Source of the DNA: Clostridium sp.
GTDB lineage: Bacteria > Bacillota > Clostridia > Clostridiales > Clostridiaceae
Length of the DNA: 64,000 bases
Direction of reading: 5' to 3'
Assembly (NCBI GenBank): GCA_022773025.1
Contig: JALEZF010000021.1
Coordinates: 1 to 64,000 of the forward strand
Program-made: the position numbers and the translations under genes
Shown here: piece after piece, positions 47,844 through 56,959 of the stretch
Layout of the letters: each line of letters starts with the position of its first letter
Position numbering within the stretch: the first letter of the stretch is position 1
The notes under the pieces: model-generated
Seen by the model: only the letters and a program-made list of their open reading frames with translations
The model's database searches: none
What the model was told of the DNA's origin: nothing

Positions 47844-48902
47844 ATGAAAGGATTTGCAATGAAGAAAATCGGAGAGATTGGATGGGTCGAAAAGGATGTT
47901 CCTACAATCGGAGCAAAAGATGCGATAGTGAGACCTACGGCAATCTCTCCCTGTACATCAGATGTACATACCGTATGGTCTGGAGCTATTGGAGAACGTA
48001 CCGACATGATATTAGGTCATGAAGCTGTCGGGATTGTAGAAAAGGTTGGCAGTGAAGTAAAGGATTTCAAGCCAGGTGATAGAGTAGTTGTCCCAGCCAT
48101 CACACCTGACTGGAGTTCTTTAGAAGCACAAGCTGGTTATTCCATGCACTCTGGAGGTATGCTGGCTGGCTGGAAGTTTTCTAACTTCAAAGATGGGGTA
48201 TTTGCTGAGTATTTTCATGTGAATGATGCTGATGGGAATATGGCAATACTACCTGAATCTGTTGATGATGTATCTGGTGTTATGCTTTGTGATATGATAC
48301 CGACAGGTTTTCATGGGGTAGAGTTAGCAGATGTCCAGTTTGGAGATAAAGTGCTTGTCATTGGTATAGGTCCAGTTGGTCTGATGTCTGTAGCGGGTTC
48401 GGCGATAAGAGGAGCATCTGAAATATATGCAGTTGGAAGCCGTCCTAACTGTATTGAGATTGCAAAAGAATATGGTGCGACACATATCATCAATTACAAG
48501 AACGGAAGTATTGAGGAACAGGTCATGGAACTAACCTCTGGTAAAGGCGTAGATAAAGTCATTATTGCTGGTGGTGATGTAGATACTTTTACGACAGCTA
48601 TCAAGGTATTAAAGCCGGGCGGTAAAATAGGAAATGTAAACTATATAGGGGAAGGAGATTATATAAAGATTCCACGTGTAGAATGGGGATGTGGAATGGG
48701 ACACAAACAGATTTCAGCCGGATTGATGCCAGGTGGTAGATTACGTATGGAGAAACTTATATCTCTAATAGAAACGGGGCGTATCAATCCTTCTCGATTA
48801 GTAACACATCAGTTTCATGGATTTGATAAAGTTGAAGAAGCACTTTTAATGATGAAGGATAAGCCTAGAGACTTGATAAAACCAATCGTATTTATTGAAT
48901 AA
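47844..48902 (+). CDS. adh: NADP-dependent secondary alcohol dehydrogenase (isopropanol dehydrogenase)
   Basis: A 352-residue zinc medium-chain dehydrogenase that interconverts secondary alcohols and ketones, such as isopropanol and acetone. Length and sequence closely follow C. beijerinckii secondary ADH. Catalytic zinc ligands are in SPCTSD (Cys37), GHEAVG (His59) and MLCDM (Asp150). The coenzyme fold is GIGPVGLMSV, and GSRP after it is the NADPH-specific motif of this group. The structural zinc loop is missing, as in the family. AGGAGG precedes the start. It lies in an accessory region between a broken regulator and element debris, so it may be acquired. Confidence 0.92.
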   Translation: MKGFAMKKIGEIGWVEKDVPTIGAKDAIVRPTAISPCTSDVHTVWSGAIGERTDMILGHEAVGIVEKVGSEVKDFKPGDRVVVPAITPDWSSLEAQAGYSMHSGGMLAGWKFSNFKDGVFAEYFHVNDADGNMAILPESVDDVSGVMLCDMIPTGFHGVELADVQFGDKVLVIGIGPVGLMSVAGSAIRGASEIYAVGSRPNCIEIAKEYGATHIINYKNGSIEEQVMELTSGKGVDKVIIAGGDVDTFTTAIKVLKPGGKIGNVNYIGEGDYIKIPRVEWGCGMGHKQISAGLMPGGRLRMEKLISLIETGRINPSRLVTHQFHGFDKVEEALLMMKDKPRDLIKPIVFIE

Positions 48903-48905
48903 TCA

Positions 48906-49112
48906 CAAAATGCAGATGTCATCAAAGATTACTTTGACAAAAACGCTTATATAAATTGGCATTATACGAATGAACATTTTAATGTAGATGAATTTATTAT
49001 TGCAAATTGTGAATATCCCGGCAACTGGGATGGTGAAGTAGAAAGAGTTGAAAAAATAAACGATTTATCTATTAACAAGGGGGCACAAAAAACAAGAAAC
49101 ACTATACACTAA
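48906..49112 (+). pseudogene. remnant, possibly NTF2/SnoaL-like
   Basis: Directly after the ADH stop an open frame without a start reads DYFDKNAYINWHYTNEHF, then ANCEYPGNWDGEVERVEKIN, to a stop at 49112. It resembles the middle of an NTF2-like small protein, but the match is by memory and weak. Both ends are lost. Confidence 0.4.
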
Positions 49113-49158
49113 CAGGCAGAAAACGCTGTATTTACAAGGTAAAACCGCATTTTATAAG

Positions 49159-49323
49159 GTGCGAAATAAAAAGTACTTATTTCACATAGGAAAAATTGAA
49201 TACGAAACAGGAAAGACAGTTGATTTCAATGATGAAGTTGATTGTCCTTTTCTTTTACAGAAATTTAAGTATAGGCACTTATCAATACATGGTAGTTGCC
49301 TTTTTGATTGGAGGAATTTAAGA
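49159..49323 (+). other. element debris with open frame
   Basis: A frame open from GTG 49159 reads KYLFHIGKIEYETGKTVDF and stays open into the next fragment. No family was recognised. It precedes a MobT-like start and is probably part of the same lost element. Confidence 0.35.
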
Positions 49324-49473
49324 ATGAATGATAAAAACTTTATAGAAGAATTAAGAAAAAGCGTGAGGAATACGGTGTATCACAAACGAGAATTGCCGTT
49401 GCTTGTGGTATCAGCCGTGAATATTACAATCGCATTGAAAAAGGAAAACAGCCATTGAATCGAGAAGTTTCTT
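49324..49473 (+). pseudogene. MobT/replication-initiator-like N-terminal fragment (Tn916 Orf20 type)
   Basis: ATG 49324 follows GGAGGAATTT. The reading MNDKNFIEELRK needs a one-base shift in an A-run to continue as KREEYGVSQTRIAVACGISR and YYNRIEKGKQPLN, a helix-turn-helix typical of the relaxase/replication initiators of Tn916-like elements. It then breaks off where recombinase similarity starts. Hence a frameshifted stub without the catalytic part. Confidence 0.65.
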
Positions 49474-49824
49474 TCTCTTGTCAGAAAATACACGGACTTT
49501 TCCGAGTTGACCCCTGCCATGATAAATGAGTTTGTAGAAAAAATCCTCGTCCACCAAGCCCAGGGCAAAGGGGCAAGCAGGACACAGGAAATTGAAATTT
49601 TCTTTAACTTTGTTAGCAAGGTGGACATCCCCCGCAAGGAAGTTGAACTGACCGAGGAAGAAAAGGCCGCGTTAGCGGAACAGGAATGACGCAGAACTAA
49701 AAAAGCAGAATACAATCGACGCTATATGGAGAAGAAGCGCCGACAATGGAAAGAACATCAGGAACAGGAGCAAGCCAAGCAACTGCCCCCTGCCACCGAA
49801 CAGGAGGGAGAACGCATAGCATGA
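49474..49824 (+). pseudogene. C-terminal fragment of a large serine recombinase (TnpX-like, DUF4368)
   Basis: The frame reads SLVRKYTDFSELTPAMINEF, then EKILVH and EIEIFFNFVSKVDIP, the end of TnpX-type recombinases with the DUF4368 tail. A TGA at 49687 interrupts it; the same frame resumes KKAEYNRRYMEKKRRQWKEH to a stop at 49824. The catalytic N-terminal domain is gone. Base composition becomes visibly richer in G+C here and stays so to about 50.9 kb. Confidence 0.8.
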
Positions 49825-49909
49825 GCTAATTTATGTTTGATGGTCAAGAGCTGGGGAAAATCCATCAAAAATGCCCTCTTGCGGAACGAGGGTGCAGAAA
49901 GGAGAGTTT

Positions 49910-50206
49910 ATGAGAACAGGGCTTACCAAGCAGGAAAAGGCCACCGACATTTGGTTTGACGAGAAAGACCCGCTTATCCATATCCACACCAACAACACCG
50001 CCTTGAAGAAACGGCTACTTGATTACAGCTGCCGTTATCCGGCAATCTGCCAGCAGACCGACGCAGACCCCGAAACAGGCTGCATGGAGTTTGACATTGA
50101 GAAAGGCCGGTTCTCTTTCCGTCTGACCGCCCCATACAGCGAGGAATGCCGGAGAGCCGCCAGTGAAGCGGCAAAAGCTGCCGCAAGCAACTTTACAAAA
50201 GCATGA
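49910..50206 (+). CDS. small conserved protein of mobile elements, unknown function
   Basis: A 98-residue soluble protein starting MRTGLTKQEKATDIWFDEKD after GGAGAG; the frame is open to 49871 without a ribosome site. It has acidic and aromatic patches and a helical C-terminus (EECRRAASEAAKAAA). I associate similar proteins with Firmicute integrative elements, located next to recombinases, but cannot name a function. G+C content is higher than in the chromosome around it. Confidence 0.6.
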   Translation: MRTGLTKQEKATDIWFDEKDPLIHIHTNNTALKKRLLDYSCRYPAICQQTDADPETGCMEFDIEKGRFSFRLTAPYSEECRRAASEAAKAAASNFTKA

Positions 50207-50295
50207 TATAATTTTTTTGAAAAACTTTTCTCTTTCATTTAGTATTTGCCGCTAAAACCGTAGTATATAGGTGAAGCCGGAAAGGAGGTGGCGCG

Positions 50296-50856
50296 TTGAT
50301 TGATGATGAAAAAATCATTGAGATGTTTTTCGAGCGTGACCAGCAGGCCATACGGGAATTGGACATTAAATACGGAAAAATCTGTCGCAATCTCTCGTAC
50401 AACATTGTAAACAGCAGACGGGACGCAGAGGAATGTGTCAACGACGCATACTTAGGTGCATGGAACGCAATTCCTCCGACAAGGCCCAACTCGTTGCTGT
50501 CTTACATTGTGAAAATCGTTCGGAACATTTCACTTAAAATCTATTGGAGAAAGGAAGCAGCTAAGCGCAACAGCATTTACACAATCGCCATGCAGGAAAT
50601 TGAAACCTGTATCGCAGACCAAAAAACCGTGGAAGATGAAATCGAAGCCAGAGAGCTTGCCTGTATCATCGAGAACTTTTTGGATACGCTGACCGCAAAA
50701 GAGCGCGTTATCTTCATGCGCCGCTATGCGTACATGGATACCTATGCAGACATAGCAAAACGCGTGGGCATATCTGAAAAAAATGTGTCCGTCCGGCTCA
50801 CCCTGATTCGTCAGAAGATGAAACAATACTTGATAGAAAGAGAGGTATTTGTATGA
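50296..50856 (+). CDS. RNA polymerase sigma factor, ECF-like (mobile-element type)
   Basis: A 186-residue sigma-70-family protein. Region 2 is about 15-85 (ECVNDAYLGAWNAIPP), and region 4 about 130-180 (LTAKERVIFMRRYAY, YADIAKRVGISEKNVSVRL). TTG at 50296 follows AAAGGAGG at 50281-50288. The next gene overlaps by 4 bp (ATGA) and has an anti-sigma-like membrane layout, so they probably form a pair. The higher G+C content indicates transfer. Confidence 0.85.
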   Translation: MIDDEKIIEMFFERDQQAIRELDIKYGKICRNLSYNIVNSRRDAEECVNDAYLGAWNAIPPTRPNSLLSYIVKIVRNISLKIYWRKEAAKRNSIYTIAMQEIETCIADQKTVEDEIEARELACIIENFLDTLTAKERVIFMRRYAYMDTYADIAKRVGISEKNVSVRLTLIRQKMKQYLIEREVFV

Positions 50857-51710
50857 ACGTAAAATTGTTTTCCGAAGCCATGAATGAAGTCAACGATAAG
50901 TATTATGAGGAAGCGGCAAACTACCAGTGCAAAAGATACGGATGGGTAAAATGGAGCAGCATGGTAGCTTGCCTTGCAGTTGTGCTTTTCGCTGCCTTTT
51001 CTGTTCTCCCAAATTACTTAAACCAGCAAGGCGTTACGCCGCCAGATAATCCGAACGGAGTTATTGTGGATAACTCTACTGACAATCCAGATGAGGATAC
51101 AACGCCCGCAACATCTAAAATCCATATCAGCATGAGTAATATTGCGATGAGCCAAGTTAACGATTTTATCGATGCGGATTATGCGAGATACAACCCTGAA
51201 ACTGATGTTGAGGTTGTTTGGAATCGGGAAGATATTATCGATTATTATGGAACTGATTTGGTTCCCGCGTATATTCCCAATGGGTTTTCTGCATTTGCGG
51301 AGAACAACGAAGCAGTAGTTTACATTGGGCAAGACGGTTCTGTTGTAGAAGATACTGATTATCTTTATTTTTATAATAATGAAGCTGCACAAAATGGTAT
51401 AAAGCAAGGTTTTTCTATCACAGCTTCTAAGATTGGAATTGTCCAGACCTGCTTTTATCTTCTGCCGGAAGATGAAGTAAAGACCTCTGATATTGGCGGG
51501 ACAGCAGTTGCATTTGGGTATCGTTCCGTACCGTATGGCCCTTATGTCGCTGAAACTAAAGAACCGTCTGGCTACTACGATATGTATGTGGCTGAATTTG
51601 AACATGATGGTATCGAATATCAAATAGTCGCTGAACAAATGGAAGCAGAAGAAGTTGTAAAAGTTGTATCGTCTATCATCTATGGAGAAGAAGTAATTGT
51701 TGATAAGTAA
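50853..51710 (+). CDS. anti-sigma-like membrane protein
   Basis: A 285-residue protein: short cytoplasmic N-terminus (about 1-33), one membrane helix (about 34-54), a Pro/Asp/Thr-rich linker, then an extracytoplasmic beta-rich domain (about 85-285) that resembles DUF4367. The layout is that of an anti-sigma factor whose outer part senses a signal. It overlaps the sigma gene by 4 bp. Codon use becomes more AT-rich towards the 3' end. An IS3-family element starts 2 bp after the stop. Confidence 0.78.
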   Translation: MNVKLFSEAMNEVNDKYYEEAANYQCKRYGWVKWSSMVACLAVVLFAAFSVLPNYLNQQGVTPPDNPNGVIVDNSTDNPDEDTTPATSKIHISMSNIAMSQVNDFIDADYARYNPETDVEVVWNREDIIDYYGTDLVPAYIPNGFSAFAENNEAVVYIGQDGSVVEDTDYLYFYNNEAAQNGIKQGFSITASKIGIVQTCFYLLPEDEVKTSDIGGTAVAFGYRSVPYGPYVAETKEPSGYYDMYVAEFEHDGIEYQIVAEQMEAEEVVKVVSSIIYGEEVIVDK

Positions 51711-51711
51711 A

Positions 51712-52710
51712 TGTAGTGGTAAACTAAATTTGTAACACCTTGTTCGAATAATATATTATAATATGATTCAAAGCAAGGAGGATATCATTATGTCAGTACG
51801 TTACAGCGAAGACTTCAAAAAGGAAGTAGTGAAAGCCTATATGGCTGGCAATAAGTCAACGATGGTTATGCCAGCAGTTTGGCATTAGCCCTAACTGTTA
51901 CTACAATTATAAAAAGGATGCAAAGCGAGAATATCATAAGCGCTTAACACGAATTTTTGAGCTTATAAAATATGTTTATTACAATAATAACCGTGTTATA
52001 GGCTATAGAGCTATGCGCATTTTTATTAAGCGTTATGGCTTATGACATTAGTAATACTACTATGCATAAATACATGAATAAAGAACTTCATTTATGTGCA
52101 GTAGTTATGCATTCTAAACCCGGCTGGAAAGCAGGTAAGAAACATAAAATATTTGACAATCTTTTAAACCAAAATTTCACAGTCGATTGTAAAAACAAGA
52201 TTTGGTGCACAGATTTTACTTATATGCGCCAACCAAACGGAAAATTCAGATACAACTGTACGATCATTGATTTGTATGACAGATAAGCAGTAGCATCTAT
52301 TAATAGTAATTATATAAATACGGAATTAGCAATAGCCACTCTCAAAAAGGCTCTGGAACAGGAACATGATCCTCAGGTAATCCTGCATTCGGATCAGGGA
52401 GTACAATTTACTTCTTGGGAGTTTGTTAATTTCTGCAAAGATAACAATGTAACTCAAAGCATGAGTAAGGTAGGTTGCCCTTATGATAATGCACCTATGG
52501 AGAGATTTATAACACTTTAAAAAATGAATTGATTTATCCCAATCATTTTTATGAAGCAGGCAGTCTGGATGAAGCAATAAACAGATATGTGTATGTATGG
52601 TATAACCATCTTCGTCCCCATTCCTACAACCATTGGAATACACCGTTTGAAGCCAGGTATGCAGAGTGAATTTTCCGAACAAAGTGTTACAAAAATACTT
52701 GACCACTACA
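51712..52710 (+). mobile_element. internally deleted IS3-family element with both inverted repeats
   Basis: A 999-bp element. The left end TGTAGTGGTAAACTAAATTT (51712 on) and the inverted right end (52676-52710) match closely over 35 bp and share TGTAGTGGT and TTTGTAACAC. OrfA starts at 51790 (MSVRYSEDFKKEVVKAYM) and breaks. OrfB debris has DFTYMRQPNG, HSDQGVQFTSWEF and NHLRPHSYNHWNTPFEARY, so the DDE residues can be traced, but stops and shifts break it (TAA at 52284). IS3 elements are usually 1.2-1.5 kb. The 3-bp flanks (AAA and GTG) do not match as a target duplication. Probably inactive. Confidence 0.85.
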
Positions 52711-52737
52711 GTGTCAATCAAGATATACAATTCTTAG

Positions 52738-52819
52738 TTGCTTAGGCAACTGGTATTACTAAAATTTATTTTAAAAAATTAGTAGCATCCATTTGCGATC
52801 ACGGGGCTACTATTTTTTT
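52738..52819 (+). ncRNA. candidate antisense (antitoxin) RNA
   Basis: A possible promoter TTGCTT, 16 bp, TAAAAT (52738-52765) on the plus strand would give a short RNA ending at the terminator at 52819, convergent with the holin-like toxin. It is inferred from the family layout (TxpA/RatA), not demonstrated. Confidence 0.3.
52780..52819. terminator. shared terminator of the toxin remnant and a possible antisense RNA
   Basis: Arms TAGTAGC and GCTACTA, a long loop, T-run on the plus strand and ATTTTTT on the minus strand. This arrangement, overlapping the toxin 3' end, matches the convergent toxin/antitoxin RNA type. Confidence 0.55.
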
Positions 52820-52910
52820 GATATTTTATCTATAAGTAACACTATTAAATCTATTAGTGCTATTAAAAATAATCCACCTTAAATAGTAACATTAAAATGT
52901 CATTACTCAT
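52810..52910 (-). pseudogene. holin-like type I toxin, one base frameshifted
   Basis: After GGAGGT (52920-52925) ATG starts MSNDILMLLFK. With one missing base restored, it continues GGLFLIALIDLIVLLIDKIS then KK-stop. This is a 33-residue putative holin-like toxin (Hol_Tox, TxpA-like family). The element from start to stop is 101 bp, one short of 34 codons. As it stands the frame stops after KVDYF. A membrane-active toxin now probably inactive. The missed base may lie in the AAGG stretch at about 52878. Confidence 0.72.
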
Positions 52911-53112
52911 ATATGTATTACCTCCATCCATAAAAGAGGTAAGTGATACCAGTAGCCCACATTCAACTATGTAAAATTGCACTTTAGAATTATACCATAA
53001 TTATCTAGCATATATACATAAGAATAAGATGGGAATGCAGTTAGATTTATATAACTCTAACTGCATTCCTTAAATTATATCTTTATTCAAATTTAGACAT
53101 ATTTTAAATCCA
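52911..53112. other. intergenic, with a 14-bp inverted repeat downstream of the mutase gene
   Basis: GGAATGCAGTTAGA (53032-53045) and TCTAACTGCATTCC (53056-53069) form a strong stem, likely the transcription end of the minus-strand mutase gene, although its T-run is weak. Confidence 0.55.
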
Positions 53113-54525
53113 CTAAAGGTTAAGGTAGTCACTCATTGTCTTGCATACATCCTCTGCCATTTCTTTATCAGGCATTTCGCAGAATAATCTTAAAAGAGGT
53201 TCTGTTCCAGAGAATCTAGCTATTATCCAGCCACCATTCTCAAAGTATACCTTGCAGCCATCCATGTAAGAAACTTTTTCTATAGGGTAATTAAAGGTTG
53301 GTAGGGCCTTTTTTGTAAATAGCTTGTGAGCTAATTCTTCTTTGAGTTTTGGAGTTAAAGTGAAATTTTGTTCTGTAAAATATAAGCTTCCATAGTAGTC
53401 AGTTATCTCAGAATAAAGCTCAGATAGACTCTTCCCTGTTAAAGCTATCATTTCAACTAGGAAAGCAGCGGCATATATGCCATCTTTACCGTGGATATGG
53501 CCTTTTACTGTAAGTCCTCCAGAGGACTCTCCTCCTATTATAGCGTCAGTTTCTGTCATCTTTGACGATATGTGTTTGAAACCAACGGGAACCTCGTAAC
53601 ACTCTTGTCCAAAATCTTTTGCAACCCTGTCTAATATGTGAGTAGTGGAGTTATTTCTTACAACAGGTCCACGCCAGCCTTTGTATTTCATTAGGTAATA
53701 GTATAAAAGAACTAATATTTCATTTGGATGAAGGAAATTACCATTATTATCGATGACACCAATACGGTCAGCATCACCATCTGTAGCTATTCCCAAATCA
53801 CAGTTGTATTCTAGAACGTAATTTCTAAGCTTGCTTAGAGTATTTACATTTGGAGCAGGAAGTCTTCCACCGAATAAAGTGTCGTGCCTTTCATGAATAA
53901 CTAAAAGTTCACATCTTAGTGTCATGAGTATGGTACTTAATGAAGTTTGACTTACACCGTACATGGGGTCTAAGGTTATTTTCATTCTTGATTTCATTAT
54001 GACTTCAGTATTTACTTTAGCTAATATGCTGTCGATATATTCGTTAAATGGATCTATTTCTTCGATTAATCCTTGTTTTTTAGCTTCGTTAAATTCAATT
54101 ATGGAAACTGGAATGCCATTAAATTTAGCTATATATTCTTCGATTTTGTTAGTGACAGTTTCATCAGCATCACGGCCACCGTGAGTGAAAACCTTAATAC
54201 CATTGTATATTGCGGGATTATGGCTGGCTGTTATGGCCATTCCATAATGCAAATCATACATGTTTACAGTGAACATAATAAGTGGGGTTGGGGCCTCTCT
54301 ATCTAGGATATAGCAATGTATATTTTCAGCTGCTATAACCTCAGCAGCCCAACGGGCTGATTGTAATGAAAGGAATCTTCTATCATAACCTATGCATATG
54401 CCATTATCTGATTTGCCTTCATCTTTCATCATTTGAGCAAGAGCACGAGTTAGGATTTGTACATTAGCTTTAGTAAAATCATCGCCTATTATGGCACGCC
54501 ATCCACCAGTTCCAAATTTAATCAT
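53113..54525 (-). CDS. phosphoglucomutase/phosphomannomutase family protein
   Basis: A 470-residue alpha-D-phosphohexomutase that swaps phosphate between C1 and C6 of a hexose. Motifs: phosphoserine loop TASHNP (about 100), metal loop ATDGDADRIG (about 245), sugar loop GGESSGG and phosphate loop FSGTEPLLR. Four-domain length is normal. It may serve glucose, mannose or glucosamine phosphates. It is followed on its operon side by a hairpin and preceded by an AraC-type regulator gene 30 bp away, so it may be controlled by that regulator. Confidence 0.9.
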   Translation of the reverse strand: MIKFGTGGWRAIIGDDFTKANVQILTRALAQMMKDEGKSDNGICIGYDRRFLSLQSARWAAEVIAAENIHCYILDREAPTPLIMFTVNMYDLHYGMAITASHNPAIYNGIKVFTHGGRDADETVTNKIEEYIAKFNGIPVSIIEFNEAKKQGLIEEIDPFNEYIDSILAKVNTEVIMKSRMKITLDPMYGVSQTSLSTILMTLRCELLVIHERHDTLFGGRLPAPNVNTLSKLRNYVLEYNCDLGIATDGDADRIGVIDNNGNFLHPNEILVLLYYYLMKYKGWRGPVVRNNSTTHILDRVAKDFGQECYEVPVGFKHISSKMTETDAIIGGESSGGLTVKGHIHGKDGIYAAAFLVEMIALTGKSLSELYSEITDYYGSLYFTEQNFTLTPKLKEELAHKLFTKKALPTFNYPIEKVSYMDGCKVYFENGGWIIARFSGTEPLLRLFCEMPDKEMAEDVCKTMSDYLNL

Positions 54526-54555
54526 AAATATTACCTCCTACTTTATATTTTTGCA

Positions 54556-55350
54556 TTAATGATTATTTAGCTTATCCTTAAATTCTTTTGGTGTAACTCC
54601 AACGATTTTCTTGAAGGGTACACTAAAATACCGATGATCCTTATAGCCTATTTGTTCAGCAATTTCATAAATCTTTGCAGATGGATTTGAGAGAAGCTTA
54701 CAGGCTTTTTTTATTCGATAATTAGATAGATAATCTCCAATTGTATAGACTGTCTCTTCTTTAAAGCTTCGACTTATGTGACTGTCACTTATCATTATGG
54801 ATTTAGCTATATCTTTTACACTAATGTCACTAGCATAATTATTTTTTATATAATCAACTGCATTTTGAACATAAGTTGATTTTGTTGTATCATCACAGGA
54901 AAAGTACTCTTTAAAGAATATTATCCTGCTATCACTGGTCTTATCCATTTGATATTTAAGTTTATCTAACTGCTTTTTCTGATGTATTTCATCACAGGCA
55001 CGCTTTATACTATTTAAAAGTTCATCATCATCAATAGGTTTTAATAGGTAATCTTTTACTCCAAGTTTTAAAGCACTTCTAGCATACTCAAATTCGCTAT
55101 AGCCAGACATAATTATAAAGACAGTATTTGTTTTTGAAATAACTTTTTCTATCATTTCAATTCCATCAAGACCTGGCATTTTTATATCAGTTATTACTAT
55201 ATCAGGATGTAGTTTTTCAATTATTTCAGCTCCTTCAATGCCATTTTCAGCTTCTCCAATGACCTCACACTCTATATCTTCCCAAGGAGTGGTAAAGATT
55301 AGGCCTTTTCTAAGAAGGCTGGAGTCTTCTACAACAACCACCTTATACAT
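54556..55350 (-). CDS. YesN-type response regulator (receiver-AraC)
   Basis: A 264-residue regulator. Receiver with VEDSSL pocket, phospho-acceptor in VITDIKMPGLDG, and YLLKPID; a linker; then a pair of AraC helix-turn-helix units (about 165-262, DISVKDIAKSIMISDSHISR and IGYKDHRYFSVPFKKIVGVTP). GGAGGA lies in the tail of the upstream kinase relic. Such regulators usually control sugar uptake genes; here the ABC transporter genes next door are decayed. Confidence 0.9.
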   Translation of the reverse strand: MYKVVVVEDSSLLRKGLIFTTPWEDIECEVIGEAENGIEGAEIIEKLHPDIVITDIKMPGLDGIEMIEKVISKTNTVFIIMSGYSEFEYARSALKLGVKDYLLKPIDDDELLNSIKRACDEIHQKKQLDKLKYQMDKTSDSRIIFFKEYFSCDDTTKSTYVQNAVDYIKNNYASDISVKDIAKSIMISDSHISRSFKEETVYTIGDYLSNYRIKKACKLLSNPSAKIYEIAEQIGYKDHRYFSVPFKKIVGVTPKEFKDKLNNH

Positions 55351-55354
55351 GACT

Positions 55355-56757
55355 TCATTCCTCCAATTGAATCATAGGTACAGTTACTATTACAGCTAGT
55401 ACCTAAATTTAGTTTGCTTTGTATCTCAATGACATATTTTTCTCCGTAGTATAGCTTTAATCTTCTGTTTGTATTTTGAAGTCCTATACTGTGATTTGTT
55501 TCAGCAGATTTAATTGCTTTATTGATTTCAGCTAACCCTTCTTCACTCATTCCTATGCCGTCATCATGATTATTAATATTATTTTTAAGGAGCAATCCTA
55601 GTTTTGTCACAACAGTATTGATATCGTCATACTGCTTTAACTTTGTTAGCCACTTTATTGAATCAAGGGTATTGTATAAAAAGTGAGGATTTATTTGAGA
55701 GTAGAGATTTTTAAGCTCTGCCAGTCTTAGTCTATCCTGCTTTTCTAAATTCACCTTGAAAAGATTATCTACCTTCACGATCATTTTATTAAGTCCTGTA
55801 GCAAGTTCACCTATTTCATCAGTGCTGTTTATATATGTACGAGTCGTCATATCATCGGTTTCTACCCTTTTAATAACTGACACTATGCTTTTTATAGGTT
55901 TAGTTATACCTCTAGCAAGACCCCATGATACTAAAAAGCATAAAAGTATGGAAAGTATAGCTACTAATTAGGTTGTTAGAGTTATATAGTTAAAGTTGTC
56001 TAATATTAAATCCACTGGTACAGAACACAATATTATAAGATTATTAATATTTGAATTCTTGTTTGCTACTAGAAGTTTTTGACCATTTAAATTATAAAAG
56101 CGAGTGCTCAAATCATTTTTGATAAGAGAGGATTTAAAATCTGCATTAAAGAAGTTCACTTTATCCATAGGAAAAGTTTCATTATAAACTACATAAAATT
56201 GCTTATCAGTAATGGTGTAGGCTAGAGGAAGGGTACTTTCTCCAGAATGAAGGTAATCTCTTAAAGCGCGTTCGGGAACATCTATAACTGCATAGCCAAT
56301 GATTTTATCTCCATCTCTTATAGTTTTAGCCATAGATAAAGATATTTCGGTACCGTTGTCCATAGTATATTTATTTGGGTATACTATGGGAGATATGCTA
56401 TTAGCAATAGAACGGAATAATCATTTTAGGACTTTGTCCAGATAATAAGAGATACATTTTATTATAAATTTTATTGATATCTTCTTGAGATTGATTTTTG
56501 GTACTTAGAATACTATAAATTTCTGCATCGCTACAAAACACAGTGAGCTTGTCCTTGTAAGTAGTTAATAAATCATTTACTCTTGCTTCTGTAACCTTTG
56601 TAGCTTGTGTAAGCTGATGTTCAACTCGATTTATAGATATTTGTTGAGATATAAATTTCGTAAAGAAAACAAGTAAAATTATAGGAAGTATGCTGACAAG
56701 CATAAAGTAAAATAAGATTTTAGAAAAGAAGCTTCTGCCTTTTACTTGATTTTTCAT
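55355..56757 (-). pseudogene. YesM-type sensor histidine kinase, decayed
   Basis: Starts MKNQVKGRSFFSKILF with one helix. Frame breaks near 56405, where the next frame continues SIANSISPIVYPNKYTMDNG. A TAA (55968-55970) interrupts the second membrane helix before LVAILSILLCFLVSWGLARG. HAMP and the phospho-His region (YSQINPHFLYNTLDSIKWL) follow. Between NNINNH and DDGIGMSEE most of the ATPase domain is deleted, and the last residues shift frame before the stop at 55355. At least three frame or stop defects plus a deletion make it non-functional. It was the partner of the downstream YesN protein. Confidence 0.85.
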
Positions 56758-56959
56758 AATATGACACCACCGAAAATTATTTTAGTAATAAATTCTTTTA
56801 TAGTATAAGTATACCATTAGGGTTATGTTTAATAAACTTTAGGTTTGCTATATATCTAAGTAGGATATATAAAGATTTAAAGATAAAAGTATCCTTATTG
56901 AATATCTAAGATGCAAGGATTTTTAGATCATGCATTTTAGATAAATAAAAATAGTATTT
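56758..56959. other. intergenic
   Basis: AT-rich, upstream of the kinase relic. No feature recognised. Confidence 0.3.

Noticed and set aside
49687..49689. TGA in the recombinase tail as a selenocysteine codon
   Set aside because: The gene lacks its catalytic half and no SECIS-like context was seen.
52738..52765. Promoter of antisense RNA as a firm call
   Set aside because: The -35 box is weak, so only a low-confidence RNA is listed.
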